From an uncultured Porphyromonadaceae bacterium (GTDB taxonomy: Bacteria > Bacteroidota > Bacteroidia > Bacteroidales > Muribaculaceae), in the NCBI GenBank assembly GCA_905212215.1, contig CAJMDR010000180.1, positions 1-5,091 of the forward strand: a DNA stretch of 5,091 bases, written 5' to 3'. The first letter of the stretch is position 1, and each line of letters starts with the position of its first letter. The notes under the pieces were generated by a model that was given only the letters and a program-made list of their open reading frames with translations, had not been told where the DNA came from and made no database searches. The position numbers and the translations under genes are program-made. This document shows positions 1-5,091 of the stretch, piece by piece.

Positions 1-1853
1 GCGGTCCGGAACAGAGCGTACCGTTCATCGAATCCTTCGCAGGAGGCACCGCCGTGCATCCCATAGGCGGTATGGCACTCTCCGGCGACGCCAAGTGGCA
101 TCTCTACAGCGACAACAACTTCAGCGACCTCGACAGCTACGACAAAGACGGCGGTTTCGTTGGTATGGAAGCCAAGCAACAGGGCGCGCAGGGTGTCCTC
201 TCTTTCGCCAAGATAGACATGTCGAAAATGAAGAAACCGGTGCTGAACTTCTATCTCTACAACATCATCGGCAACACTCCCGACGATAATGAGTTCGAGG
301 TAATCGCCAACGACGGCAACGGCTTCGTTTCCCTCTACTCCGGTAAATTCAGCGACTTCGCCGCTCAGGGCTGGAACAAGGTCTCTGTTCCCATGACGGC
401 CATGAAGGGCAAGACCATACAGCTTGGACTGAAAGCCACCACTCGGTCCTATGTCTACTCTCTGTTTGACAACTTCCGTCTGGTAGAACAGCTAAGCGAC
501 AACCTCGCCGTGGGTGACTTCAATGTGCCCGCCATGGCAGCCGCAAACCAGGAGGTAGCTTTCACCGTCAAGGTGGAGAACAACGGCGAGAACGCCGCCA
601 AGAACTATCGTATCGACATCTACCGCGACTCCAAGGTTTTCATGCAGAAGACAGTTACCGAATCCCTCGCTTCGGGTGCTTCGGCTATCTTCACCATGCC
701 TGCCACCTTCACCACCGTGGATCCCGACGAAGCATCGTTCGTGGCTGAAATCAGCTATGACGCCGACCTCGACCTCGCCGACAATATCTCAGGCGACAAG
801 ACCGTTAAGGTAATAAAGAGCAGCTACCCGGTACCGGCATGGTTCCAGGCATCGGCCGACGCCGACGGGAAGACAGCACAGCTGAGCTGGGGCGCTCCGA
901 ACTATGATAACGCCGAATTCGACGCCGTAACCGAAGGCTTCGAGACCGCCGCTCCCTGGAACTCCTCCAAGGCGGCAGAATGGACCCTCATCAACCGCGA
1001 CGGCAAGATCATAGGCGGTGCCAACGGAATCTCCTTCCCCAACGGCATCCAGGGTTCCGACGCCGGCTTCTTTACCTTCCAGTATGGTTCCGACAGACAG
1101 TTCAACCAGTCGTGGCAGCCGTATGCCGGCAACATGATGCTCATCAGCGTCTTCGCCAAGGACGGCAGCAAGAGCGACGACTGGGCTATCTCGCCCGAAC
1201 TCAGCGGAAAGGCTCAGACCGTTTCCCTACGCGCCCGCAGCTACGATGTGCAGTATCCGGAAAGCTTCCGCATACTCTACTCGAAGACCGATGCAAACCC
1301 GGCAAGCTTCACCGAAGCCAAGGCCTTCAACAACATCTCCGCTGACTGGACTCTCTATTCCGCCGACCTGCCCGCAGGAGCGAAATACATGGCCATCAAC
1401 GGTGTCAGCCAGGACAAGTTCATGCTCTTCATCGATGAAGTAAGCTATGTTCCCGGCGGCAAGCTCGAGCTGAAAGGCTACAATGTATACCGCGACGGCA
1501 AGCGCGTCACCGAACAGCCCGTTTCCACAACCTCCTACAAGGAGACTCTGCAGGAAGCAGGAGATTTCGGCTATCAGGTAACCGCCATGTACGACCGCGG
1601 CGAATCGCGTCCCACCGAGCTGAAGACGGTTCATCTGAACAGCGTATCGGAAATCGCAGAGGGCGTGGAAATCGGAACAGAATCCGGTGCAATCATCATC
1701 AACGGCGCCGCCGACATGCCTGTCAAGGTAGTTGACGCCGCAGGCAGGGTGATCTTCTCCGGCAACGGTAACGACAATATGCGCATAGCAGTGGCAACCG
1801 GACTCTATATGGTTTCCGTAAAAGACGCCACCGTGAAGATACTCGTCAAGTAA
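1..1853 (+). CDS. Secreted multidomain adhesin-like protein (choice-of-anchor J / CARDB-like / FN3 / C-terminal sorting domain), 5' partial
   Basis: The frame is open from base 3, so the true start lies left of the window; GTG at 54 is internal. Residues are numbered from base 54. The stretch from about base 18 to residue 145 is a jelly-roll module of the choice-of-anchor J or cleaved-adhesin kind: it opens PFIESFAGG and ends SLFDNFRLVE. Residues about 148-255 look like a CARDB-type Ig domain (FTVKVENNGENAAKNYRIDIY). An FN3-like strand set follows at about 258-280 (TAQLSWGAP). A second anchor-J module covers about 293-470 (FETAAPW at its start, DDWAISPEL, FIDEVSYVPG at its end). The FN3 fold resumes at 471-525 (LKGYNVYRDGKRV). 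Residues about 541-599 resemble a type A C-terminal sorting domain (VKVVDAAGRVIF, then GLYMVSV, then VKILVK). Such domains direct type IX secretion across the outer membrane, so a secreted or surface protein is inferred. No catalytic domain is visible in this part; the missing N-terminus could carry one. The ligand is unknown. Confidence 0.88.
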   Translation, partial: GPEQSVPFIESFAGGTAVHPIGGMALSGDAKWHLYSDNNFSDLDSYDKDGGFVGMEAKQQGAQGVLSFAKIDMSKMKKPVLNFYLYNIIGNTPDDNEFEVIANDGNGFVSLYSGKFSDFAAQGWNKVSVPMTAMKGKTIQLGLKATTRSYVYSLFDNFRLVEQLSDNLAVGDFNVPAMAAANQEVAFTVKVENNGENAAKNYRIDIYRDSKVFMQKTVTESLASGASAIFTMPATFTTVDPDEASFVAEISYDADLDLADNISGDKTVKVIKSSYPVPAWFQASADADGKTAQLSWGAPNYDNAEFDAVTEGFETAAPWNSSKAAEWTLINRDGKIIGGANGISFPNGIQGSDAGFFTFQYGSDRQFNQSWQPYAGNMMLISVFAKDGSKSDDWAISPELSGKAQTVSLRARSYDVQYPESFRILYSKTDANPASFTEAKAFNNISADWTLYSADLPAGAKYMAINGVSQDKFMLFIDEVSYVPGGKLELKGYNVYRDGKRVTEQPVSTTSYKETLQEAGDFGYQVTAMYDRGESRPTELKTVHLNSVSEIAEGVEIGTESGAIIINGAADMPVKVVDAAGRVIFSGNGNDNMRIAVATGLYMVSVKDATVKILVK

Positions 1854-1930
1854 GGGACTTGACATGACTAAAGACACATTACTAATGCCTTAAGGTCTTC
1901 CCTTTCGCCTGAAGGAACAAATAATGTGCA

Positions 1931-1964
1931 AAGAAGCCGCGCCGAAAGACGCGGCTTCTTCTTT
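1931..1964 (+). terminator. Intrinsic terminator after the adhesin-like gene
   Basis: A perfect 11-bp stem (1931-1941 with 1950-1960, AAGAAGCCGCG and its complement) closes an 8-nt loop, CCGAAAGA. The stem is GC-rich at the loop end, and its 3' side runs into the T-rich stretch CTTCTTCTTT. It lies 77 bases after the stop of the upstream gene and 90 bases before the next start, so it should separate the two transcription units. Confidence 0.85.
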
Positions 1965-2010
1965 GCTCCTTATTCCTGGGTTTACCCTAGTAACAGGGGG
2001 CCAAAACCAC

Positions 2011-2043
2011 AAAGGTAAAAGGCTTGTTCTAAAAGGTAAAAGG
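2011..2043 (+). repeat. Tandem 12-bp direct repeat upstream of the VKOR-type gene
   Basis: AAAGGTAAAAGG occurs at 2011-2022 and again, identically, at 2032-2043. The start-to-start distance is 21 bp, close to two helical turns. The second copy supplies the purine-rich ribosome-binding stretch (AAAAGG, 7 bases before ATG 2051). The pair could be a duplicated ribosome-binding region or a regulator site; the sequence does not decide. No good + strand TAnnTTTG promoter was found between the terminator and the start codon. Confidence 0.6.
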
Positions 2044-2050
2044 TAATACT

Positions 2051-3100
2051 ATGGCAACTTCCACCCTGTTCACCACTTTCGTTAAAATGCTCGGTGTGCC
2101 CCATACGGCCACCTTTTCTAACCGCGAATACAAGTCATATCCCCCCAAACTGGCGTTTATGGCTTTTCAGGATCTGTTGTATGAATATCATGTTGACCGC
2201 CATCTGGTGAGGGCCGACCCGGCCGACGCCAAGGCCCTTCAAGAGCTGAAACTTCCCTGTGTGGTGCAGATGACCGACGGTTCGCCGCGCATCGTCACTG
2301 CCGCAGACAGCGGCAAGGTGGCCTTCATCACCTCGCAGGGAAACGGCACAGCGCCTTTGGAAGAGTTCCTGAAATCGTGGAACGGTAAAGCGGTGGAAGC
2401 CACTCCCAGGCCCGATTCCGCCGAACCCGACTGGAAATGCCACCGCTTCCAGCATGCCGCGGTGATAGTGGAGCATTATGCCTTCTGGGTGCTTATAGTC
2501 GCTCTCAGCGCCTTTTTCTTTGTCAGCAATAAAATATATGCCTCGTGGTCTTTGACGCTGCTCACGCTCTTCTATGCCCTCGGTGTGGTGGTGAGCTGGA
2601 TGCTTACACTGAAACAGAACAACGTGCAGAGCGCTTCGGCAGAAGCTGTGTGCAGCATGATTCAGCCAAAGGGATGCTCGACGGTGGTGAACTCGGCACA
2701 AGGTACTTTCTTAGGCCTTTTCCACTGGAGCGAGATAGGCCTCACCTTCTTCACCGTCAGCCTCGGAGCATTGCTGTTGCATCCCGAGACGGTGAACTAC
2801 CTGGCATATATCAGCATCCTCTGCCTGCCCTATACCGTATGGAGTGTCTACACACAGCATTTCCGCATACATAGCTGGTGCACCCTCTGCCTCTGCGTGC
2901 AGACCCTTTTCTGGATAATCTTCGGCATAAGTCTTGGCGGCGGACACATGCACCATCTCTTTCCCTTGCGTTGGGATCTGGCAGTGTTGTTGGCCTGCTA
3001 CGGCATAGCCCTGTTGGTCTACCACAAGATAGTGCCAGCCTACTTCGACTACGAGCGCCACACCGCCGACCAGGACACCGCCTCCTCCACCCTCTCCTGA
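2051..3100 (+). CDS. Membrane VKOR-family thiol oxidoreductase with degenerate C39-like N-terminal domain, no thioredoxin tail
   Basis: A 349-residue protein. Residues 1-127 resemble the C39-peptidase-like domain found ahead of VKOR in Bacteroidota (FVKMLGVPHTATFSNREY near the start, LEEFLKSWNGKAV near its end). No cysteine stands at the expected N-terminal catalytic position, so proteolysis is unlikely. About six membrane segments follow: roughly 143-160, 166-187, 226-243, 249-267, 277-297 and 308-326. The VKOR signature is complete: C201 and C209, S215 six residues after C209 (the same spacing as C43/C51/S57 of human VKOR), the WSEIGL segment at 226-231, and the CTLC pair C277/C280. VKOR proteins pass electrons from newly formed disulfides to quinone, so a role in envelope disulfide formation is inferred. 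Related Bacteroidota proteins usually continue into a periplasmic thioredoxin domain of about 170 residues; this one stops soon after the last helix with a polar Ser/Thr-rich tail. An AAAAGG site 7 bases upstream supports the ATG. Confidence 0.87.
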   Translation: MATSTLFTTFVKMLGVPHTATFSNREYKSYPPKLAFMAFQDLLYEYHVDRHLVRADPADAKALQELKLPCVVQMTDGSPRIVTAADSGKVAFITSQGNGTAPLEEFLKSWNGKAVEATPRPDSAEPDWKCHRFQHAAVIVEHYAFWVLIVALSAFFFVSNKIYASWSLTLLTLFYALGVVVSWMLTLKQNNVQSASAEAVCSMIQPKGCSTVVNSAQGTFLGLFHWSEIGLTFFTVSLGALLLHPETVNYLAYISILCLPYTVWSVYTQHFRIHSWCTLCLCVQTLFWIIFGISLGGGHMHHLFPLRWDLAVLLACYGIALLVYHKIVPAYFDYERHTADQDTASSTLS

Positions 3101-3239
3101 AAAATGCAGGTGTTAATAGCTTTGATAACGCTTGACAACCGTAGCTCCCGCCGAGCGGGAGCCGATGACTCAGGCGACAGTTGGTCGTGATTTTGGAAAC
3201 ACAGATTGATGAAAAATTTTGGTAAAATACAGGTGTAAA
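3101..3239 (+). repeat. Imperfect 16-bp direct repeat pair (3101-3116 and 3224-3239)
   Basis: AAAATGCAGGTGTTAA directly follows the stop codon of the VKOR-type gene, and AAAATACAGGTGTAAA recurs 123 bp later; 14 of 16 bases match. The interval between them holds the GC-rich hairpin at 3144-3162. The pair may be a remnant of a duplication or insertion, or coincidence in AT-rich DNA. No transposase fragment was recognised nearby. Confidence 0.4.
3144..3162 (+). terminator. GC-rich hairpin after the VKOR-type gene, possible weak terminator
   Basis: GCTCCCGC (3144-3151) pairs perfectly with GCGGGAGC (3155-3162) around a CGA loop, 44 bases after the stop codon. No T-run follows directly; the nearest is TTTT at about 3191-3194. 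It may stop transcription weakly or protect the 3' end of the mRNA. Because it is symmetric it could act on either strand. Confidence 0.4.
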
Positions 3240-3388
3240 CATAGTGTAAGCAAATACCTTCAGAAGTACACATTCCCTTGTACCATTGAACATTCTCGCC
3301 TTCAAATTCAACGCATCATCCATCTTTCTAACCTGCTGATATGTAGGTAATTAGCTGATAATAGCCGTTTTATTCCACTCATGGTTAT

Positions 3389-3421
3389 AAAAAAAGATTA
3401 ATTGTCTCACGACAATTAATC
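3389..3421 (-). terminator. Intrinsic terminator on the minus strand
   Basis: GATTAATTGTC (3396-3406) and GACAATTAATC (3411-3421) form a perfect 11-bp stem with a 4-base loop. On the minus strand the stem is followed immediately by seven T residues (A-run 3389-3395 on the + strand), the form of a rho-independent terminator. On the + strand only CTCTAACCTT follows, so the signal is directional. No sizeable minus-strand gene lies upstream of it, which points to a short RNA. Confidence 0.75.
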
Positions 3422-3455
3422 CTCTAACCTTAAATCTAATACCATGAAAAACACG
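3389..3455 (-). ncRNA. Candidate small RNA, about 65 nt, minus strand
   Basis: Inferred from a promoter-like sequence (3491 to 3460) and a terminator (3421 to 3389) that enclose only about 65 nt. Predicted 5' end is near 3455-3452. The RNA would have a short unstructured AT-rich leader followed by the terminator hairpin. A nine-codon reading frame, MVLDLRLED, lies inside it (3445 to 3416, stop within the hairpin stem) without a visible ribosome-binding site. It matches no RNA family I can name. It could instead be an attenuated leader of a lost or very short downstream gene, or the relic of a promoter. Confidence 0.4.
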
Positions 3456-3459
3456 GCTG

Positions 3460-3491
3460 CAAAGGTAATGCCGTTTTACGCAAAATGCAAA
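3460..3491 (-). promoter_or_regulatory. Bacteroidota-type promoter, minus strand
   Basis: Read on the minus strand, TTTG (3491-3488), a 20-base spacer and TACCTTTG (3467-3460) fit the Bacteroidota -33/-7 pattern TTTG-N19 to 21-TAnnTTTG. Transcription would begin near 3455-3452 and run left into the hairpin terminator at 3421-3389. The -33 element lies in the spacer of an inverted repeat (3478-3501), which suggests possible control. Confidence 0.6.
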
Positions 3492-3501
3492 TGTTTTGCG
3501 T
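3478..3501. repeat. Inverted repeat over the -33 element, possible operator
   Basis: ACGCAAAA (3478-3485) and TTTTGCGT (3494-3501) are perfect 8-bp arms around an 8-bp spacer, TGCAAATG. The spacer contains the -33 TTTG of the minus-strand promoter. The size and symmetry suit a dimeric regulator, but no regulator gene is in the window and the site could be structural only. Confidence 0.4.
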
Positions 3502-3548
3502 TAAATTTGGCATTATTAAGCGAGATTAACAGGCAAAAAAGCGGGTAA

Positions 3549-3820
3549 GAGTGGTTAAGGTTTGATTCTTAATGGCAAATTGCTACAATTCAAGCCCTCG
3601 AAAGGCTTAAATCGGTGGAATTTCGGCAGAATCTCGGGGTTGATTCCATGTAGATGCGGCATTTTGCCAAAGTGAACAAAAATGCTGTTTTTAAGGTATT
3701 TTTTTCTGCAAGACCGGAATTTTTGGAAGTGCCGGGTGAAATGGGAGTACTATGAGTTCTCTGCCGGTTAATCCAAACGGGTTGCTGCCACGTTATAATG
3801 TGGAATAATCTGTTTATGCT
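3549..3820. other. AT-rich spacer without a recognised gene
   Basis: No reading frame with plausible coding character was seen on either strand. Small structures are present: AAGCC (3592-3596) pairs with GGCTT (3604-3608), and GGCATTTTGCC (3658-3668) is a short near-palindrome. A seven-T run near 3700 has no convincing stem before it. Just before the next gene, TATAAT (3794-3799) and TAATGTGG (3796) are only partial matches to a promoter, so the start point of the PepSY-like gene's transcript is unresolved. Confidence 0.5.
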
Positions 3821-4273
3821 ATGAAGAAAATATTGACACTGCTTCTTGTGGTGCTTGTGGGCGCCACTTCAGCTAATGCTTTTATTGACAGTTACACCAT
3901 CAGCCGCGACAAACTGCCGCAGGAAGCGCAGGAAATGCTCAGCGAATACTTCCCCAAGGCCAAGGTGAGTCTGATAAAGATTGACCGTCATCTGCTCAAG
4001 AAGACGGACTATGATGTGCGTCTCACCAACGGCACCACCATAGAGTTCTCCAACAAGGGCAAATGGAAATCAGTTGACTGTGGCAGCAGAACGGTGCCCG
4101 AGGAGCTTGTTCCGAAAAAGATAAGCAATTATGTTTCAAAAAATTATCCCGACGTAAAGATAGTGAGCATCCGCAAGACCGGCTCAGGTTTCGAGATAGG
4201 GCTCTCGGACAAAATAATGCTTAAGTTCAACCTCCTTTACCAGTTCAAAGGAGTTAAGATGGAAGGGGAGTAG
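3821..4273 (+). CDS. Exported PepSY-like domain protein (two repeats)
   Basis: A 150-residue protein. Residues 1-20 form a signal peptide (KK, then a hydrophobic LLLVVLVG core, then ANA before F21), so the mature protein is probably periplasmic. It contains two copies of the PepSY-like module common in Bacteroidales. Repeat 1 spans about 32-87 (LPQEAQEMLSEYFPKAKV, then YDVRLTNGTTIEF, then GKWKSVDC). Repeat 2 spans about 92-146 (VPEELVPKKISNYVSKNYPD, then GFEIGLSDKIMLKF). Both share the order helix, FP or YP turn, then strands ending in a (I/L)xF strand. The fold resembles beta-lactamase-inhibitor-like proteins; no enzymatic residues are expected and the ligand is unknown. C87 is the only cysteine in the mature protein. 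The upstream frame is closed by TAA at 3806-3808 and the signal peptide begins at this ATG, so the start is secure. No Shine-Dalgarno sequence is visible, which is common in this phylum. Confidence 0.88.
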   Translation: MKKILTLLLVVLVGATSANAFIDSYTISRDKLPQEAQEMLSEYFPKAKVSLIKIDRHLLKKTDYDVRLTNGTTIEFSNKGKWKSVDCGSRTVPEELVPKKISNYVSKNYPDVKIVSIRKTGSGFEIGLSDKIMLKFNLLYQFKGVKMEGE

Positions 4274-4323
4274 TCCATTATTCATCAATTCTCCTATGAC
4301 TCTCCTCCTCTCCGACGGCGGTT

Positions 4324-4354
4324 TTTGTCAGTTGTAAAAATGTTTGTACATTTG
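4324..4354 (+). promoter_or_regulatory. Bacteroidota-type promoter of the lipoprotein gene
   Basis: TTTG (4324-4327), a 19-base spacer and TACATTTG (4347-4354) match the Bacteroidota -33/-7 consensus very closely. Transcription would start near 4359-4362, giving a leader of about 15-18 nt before ATG 4377. This shows the lipoprotein gene can be transcribed independently of the PepSY-like gene and rules out the in-frame ATG at 4344, which overlaps the promoter. The T-run 4322-4326 follows a very short CCG/CGG stem (4312-4321), a weak terminator at best. Confidence 0.8.
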
Positions 4355-4376
4355 CAGTGAATCAAATCATTGCAAT

Positions 4377-4934
4377 ATGAAGAAACCATTATTCGCAGCG
4401 GGTCTTGCCCTGCTGCTGGGAATGACCGTTAGCTGCTCCGGCAACAAGGAGAATCAGGAAAAGGCCGCCAATGCCGATACAGCCGCCGTAGCGGAAGCGG
4501 CAGAACCGGCACGGTCTGCAGAACAGATGCGTCTCGACTCTTTGCGTCAGGATTCCGTCATGAACGCTGAGATTGACGCCGAATATGCCAAAGGCATCAC
4601 CCTCACCGAAGGCAAGAAATCCTCAAACTGGATTCCCGAATCATCGGGTAAAGTGGTGAAATGGCCGCTGACACTGGTCAACAATACTGGCATTGTCCTG
4701 TCTCCCAAGGACTACACCATAACCTACACGGAGACAGCAGAGAAAGATGTGAACGGCGAGTTGAGGGACGTTACCAAGAAACGCACCATGGAAGGTCCTG
4801 AACTGCAGCCCGGACAGCCTTCCGAGGTTACCATCAACAAGACCATGGTTCTTGACATAACGAAGCCGAAAGTGAAGCTCACAATCTCGAAAGAGGAGTT
4901 CGCTGCCAGATATAAGGAAAGCAAGAAAAAATAA
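4377..4934 (+). CDS. Small lipoprotein of unknown function
   Basis: 185 residues starting MKKPLFAAGLALLLGMTVSC. The hydrophobic segment ends at C20, the only cysteine, which makes a lipoprotein signal likely although the residue at -3 is Thr rather than the usual Leu. Residues 21-48 are Ala/Glu-rich and probably a flexible tether. Residues 49-72 form a charged likely helix (RLDSLRQDSVMNAEIDAEYA). Residues about 73-175 alternate hydrophobic and polar residues as in a beta-sandwich (VKWPLTLVNNTGIVLSPKDY, then TITYTE, then SEVTINKTMVLDI, then VKLTIS), and the tail is Lys-rich. The VNNTG segment recalls Ig-like domains of other Bacteroidales lipoproteins, but I cannot name a family. The in-frame ATG at 4344 is rejected because it sits in the promoter and would bury the signal peptide. 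No Shine-Dalgarno sequence is present. Confidence 0.85.
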   Translation: MKKPLFAAGLALLLGMTVSCSGNKENQEKAANADTAAVAEAAEPARSAEQMRLDSLRQDSVMNAEIDAEYAKGITLTEGKKSSNWIPESSGKVVKWPLTLVNNTGIVLSPKDYTITYTETAEKDVNGELRDVTKKRTMEGPELQPGQPSEVTINKTMVLDITKPKVKLTISKEEFAARYKESKKK

Positions 4935-4955
4935 AACAACAATAAACATAAAAAA

Positions 4956-5085
4956 GAGGGTGTGTCATAAAGGCGCATCTGCGGTACCGCGGGAACCTCT
5001 CGGGGTCGGTCACATACCATTAGTATGCTCCCTCCTCCTCGGAACCCCGCGGCACCACATCTGCATCCTTTCTGACAGCACCCTC
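4956..5085. repeat. 130-bp imperfect palindromic element
   Basis: The element begins GAGGGTG (4956-4962) and ends CACCCTC (5079-5085). The tip is CATAC (5013-5017) and GTATG (5023-5027) around a 5-base loop, and both outer and inner arms centre on about base 5020. Between them the arms match in blocks: GTCA near 4964 with TGAC near 5073, AAAGG/CCTTT, GCGGT/ACCAC, and CCGCGGG (4987-4993) with CCCGCGG (5046-5052). An A-run (4950-4955) precedes it, so read on the minus strand the outer stem is followed by six T residues and could terminate a gene arriving from the right. The size and terminal inverted repeats suggest a dispersed palindromic repeat or a MITE-like element; it codes for nothing recognisable. 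Confidence 0.6.
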
Positions 5086-5091
5086 AAAAGT

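Noticed and set aside
1227..1877. 216-codon minus-strand reading frame
   Set aside because: It is entirely antisense to the adhesin-like gene, which has clear domains and a proper C-terminal sorting domain.
1863..1892. Nine-codon frame MTKDTLLMP after the adhesin-like gene
   Set aside because: It is very short, has no ribosome-binding site and lies between a stop codon and that gene's terminator.
3132..3137. TTGACA resembling an E. coli -35 box
   Set aside because: No -10 partner at suitable spacing, and Bacteroidota use a different consensus. TAGCTTTG at 3117-3124 also lacks a -33 partner.
2811..3323. 170-codon minus-strand reading frame
   Set aside because: Most of it is antisense to the VKOR-type gene, its composition is Arg/Cys-rich as expected of an antisense frame, and it shows no domain.
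3444..3548. 34-codon + strand reading frame beginning MKNTAAKVMPFY
   Set aside because: It has no ribosome-binding site, and its codons lie on top of the minus-strand -7 element and inverted repeat. It is more likely a shadow of that regulatory DNA than a protein.
4344..4376. Upstream ATG extending the lipoprotein by 11 residues
   Set aside because: It overlaps the -7 element and lies before the expected transcription start. The signal peptide begins at ATG 4377.
4724..5020. 98-codon minus-strand frame starting in the palindrome
   Set aside because: It runs from the tip of the palindromic element into the antisense of the lipoprotein gene. The hydrophobic stretch comes from the complement of the Lys-rich tail and A-rich spacer.
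1..5091. tRNA, rRNA, CRISPR array or full insertion sequence
   Set aside because: No cloverleaf, rRNA-like stretch, regularly spaced repeat array or transposase-like reading frame was seen.

Overview
The window looks like chromosomal DNA of a gut-type Bacteroidales bacterium (phylum Bacteroidota). The evidence is a C-terminal sorting-type domain on a large secreted protein, a Bacteroidota-style C39-like/VKOR membrane protein, a PepSY-like periplasmic protein, a small lipoprotein, and a promoter of the Bacteroidota form TTTG-N19-TAnnTTTG. A family such as Muribaculaceae or Prevotellaceae is plausible, but the sequence alone cannot settle it. All four supported protein genes lie on the + strand.

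Layout. (1) Bases 1-1853 are the 3' part of a large secreted adhesin-like protein whose frame is still open at the left edge. A strong GC-rich intrinsic terminator follows (1931-1964). (2) A tandem 12-bp repeat precedes 2051-3100, a polytopic protein with a degenerate C39-peptidase-like N-terminal domain and a VKOR domain that keeps all redox residues. It lacks the thioredoxin tail usual in this architecture. (3) Bases 3101-3820 are a 720-bp AT-rich spacer with no convincing protein gene. On the minus strand it holds a promoter-like sequence followed about 65 nt later by a perfect 11-bp hairpin and a seven-T tract, which reads as a small independent RNA unit. (4) 3821-4273 encodes an exported two-repeat PepSY-like protein. 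(5) 4377-4934 encodes a small lipoprotein with its own clear promoter. (6) The right edge (4956-5085) is a 130-bp imperfect palindrome centred on base 5020.5. It resembles a dispersed repeat or long-hairpin element.

The genes do not form an obvious operon. A terminator, long spacers and a private promoter separate them. The common theme is the cell envelope: a secreted adhesin-like protein, a disulfide-forming membrane protein, a periplasmic PepSY-like protein and a lipoprotein. The two points most worth checking are the minus-strand RNA unit in the large spacer and the palindromic element at the right end. The tail-less VKOR is the most interesting protein observation.
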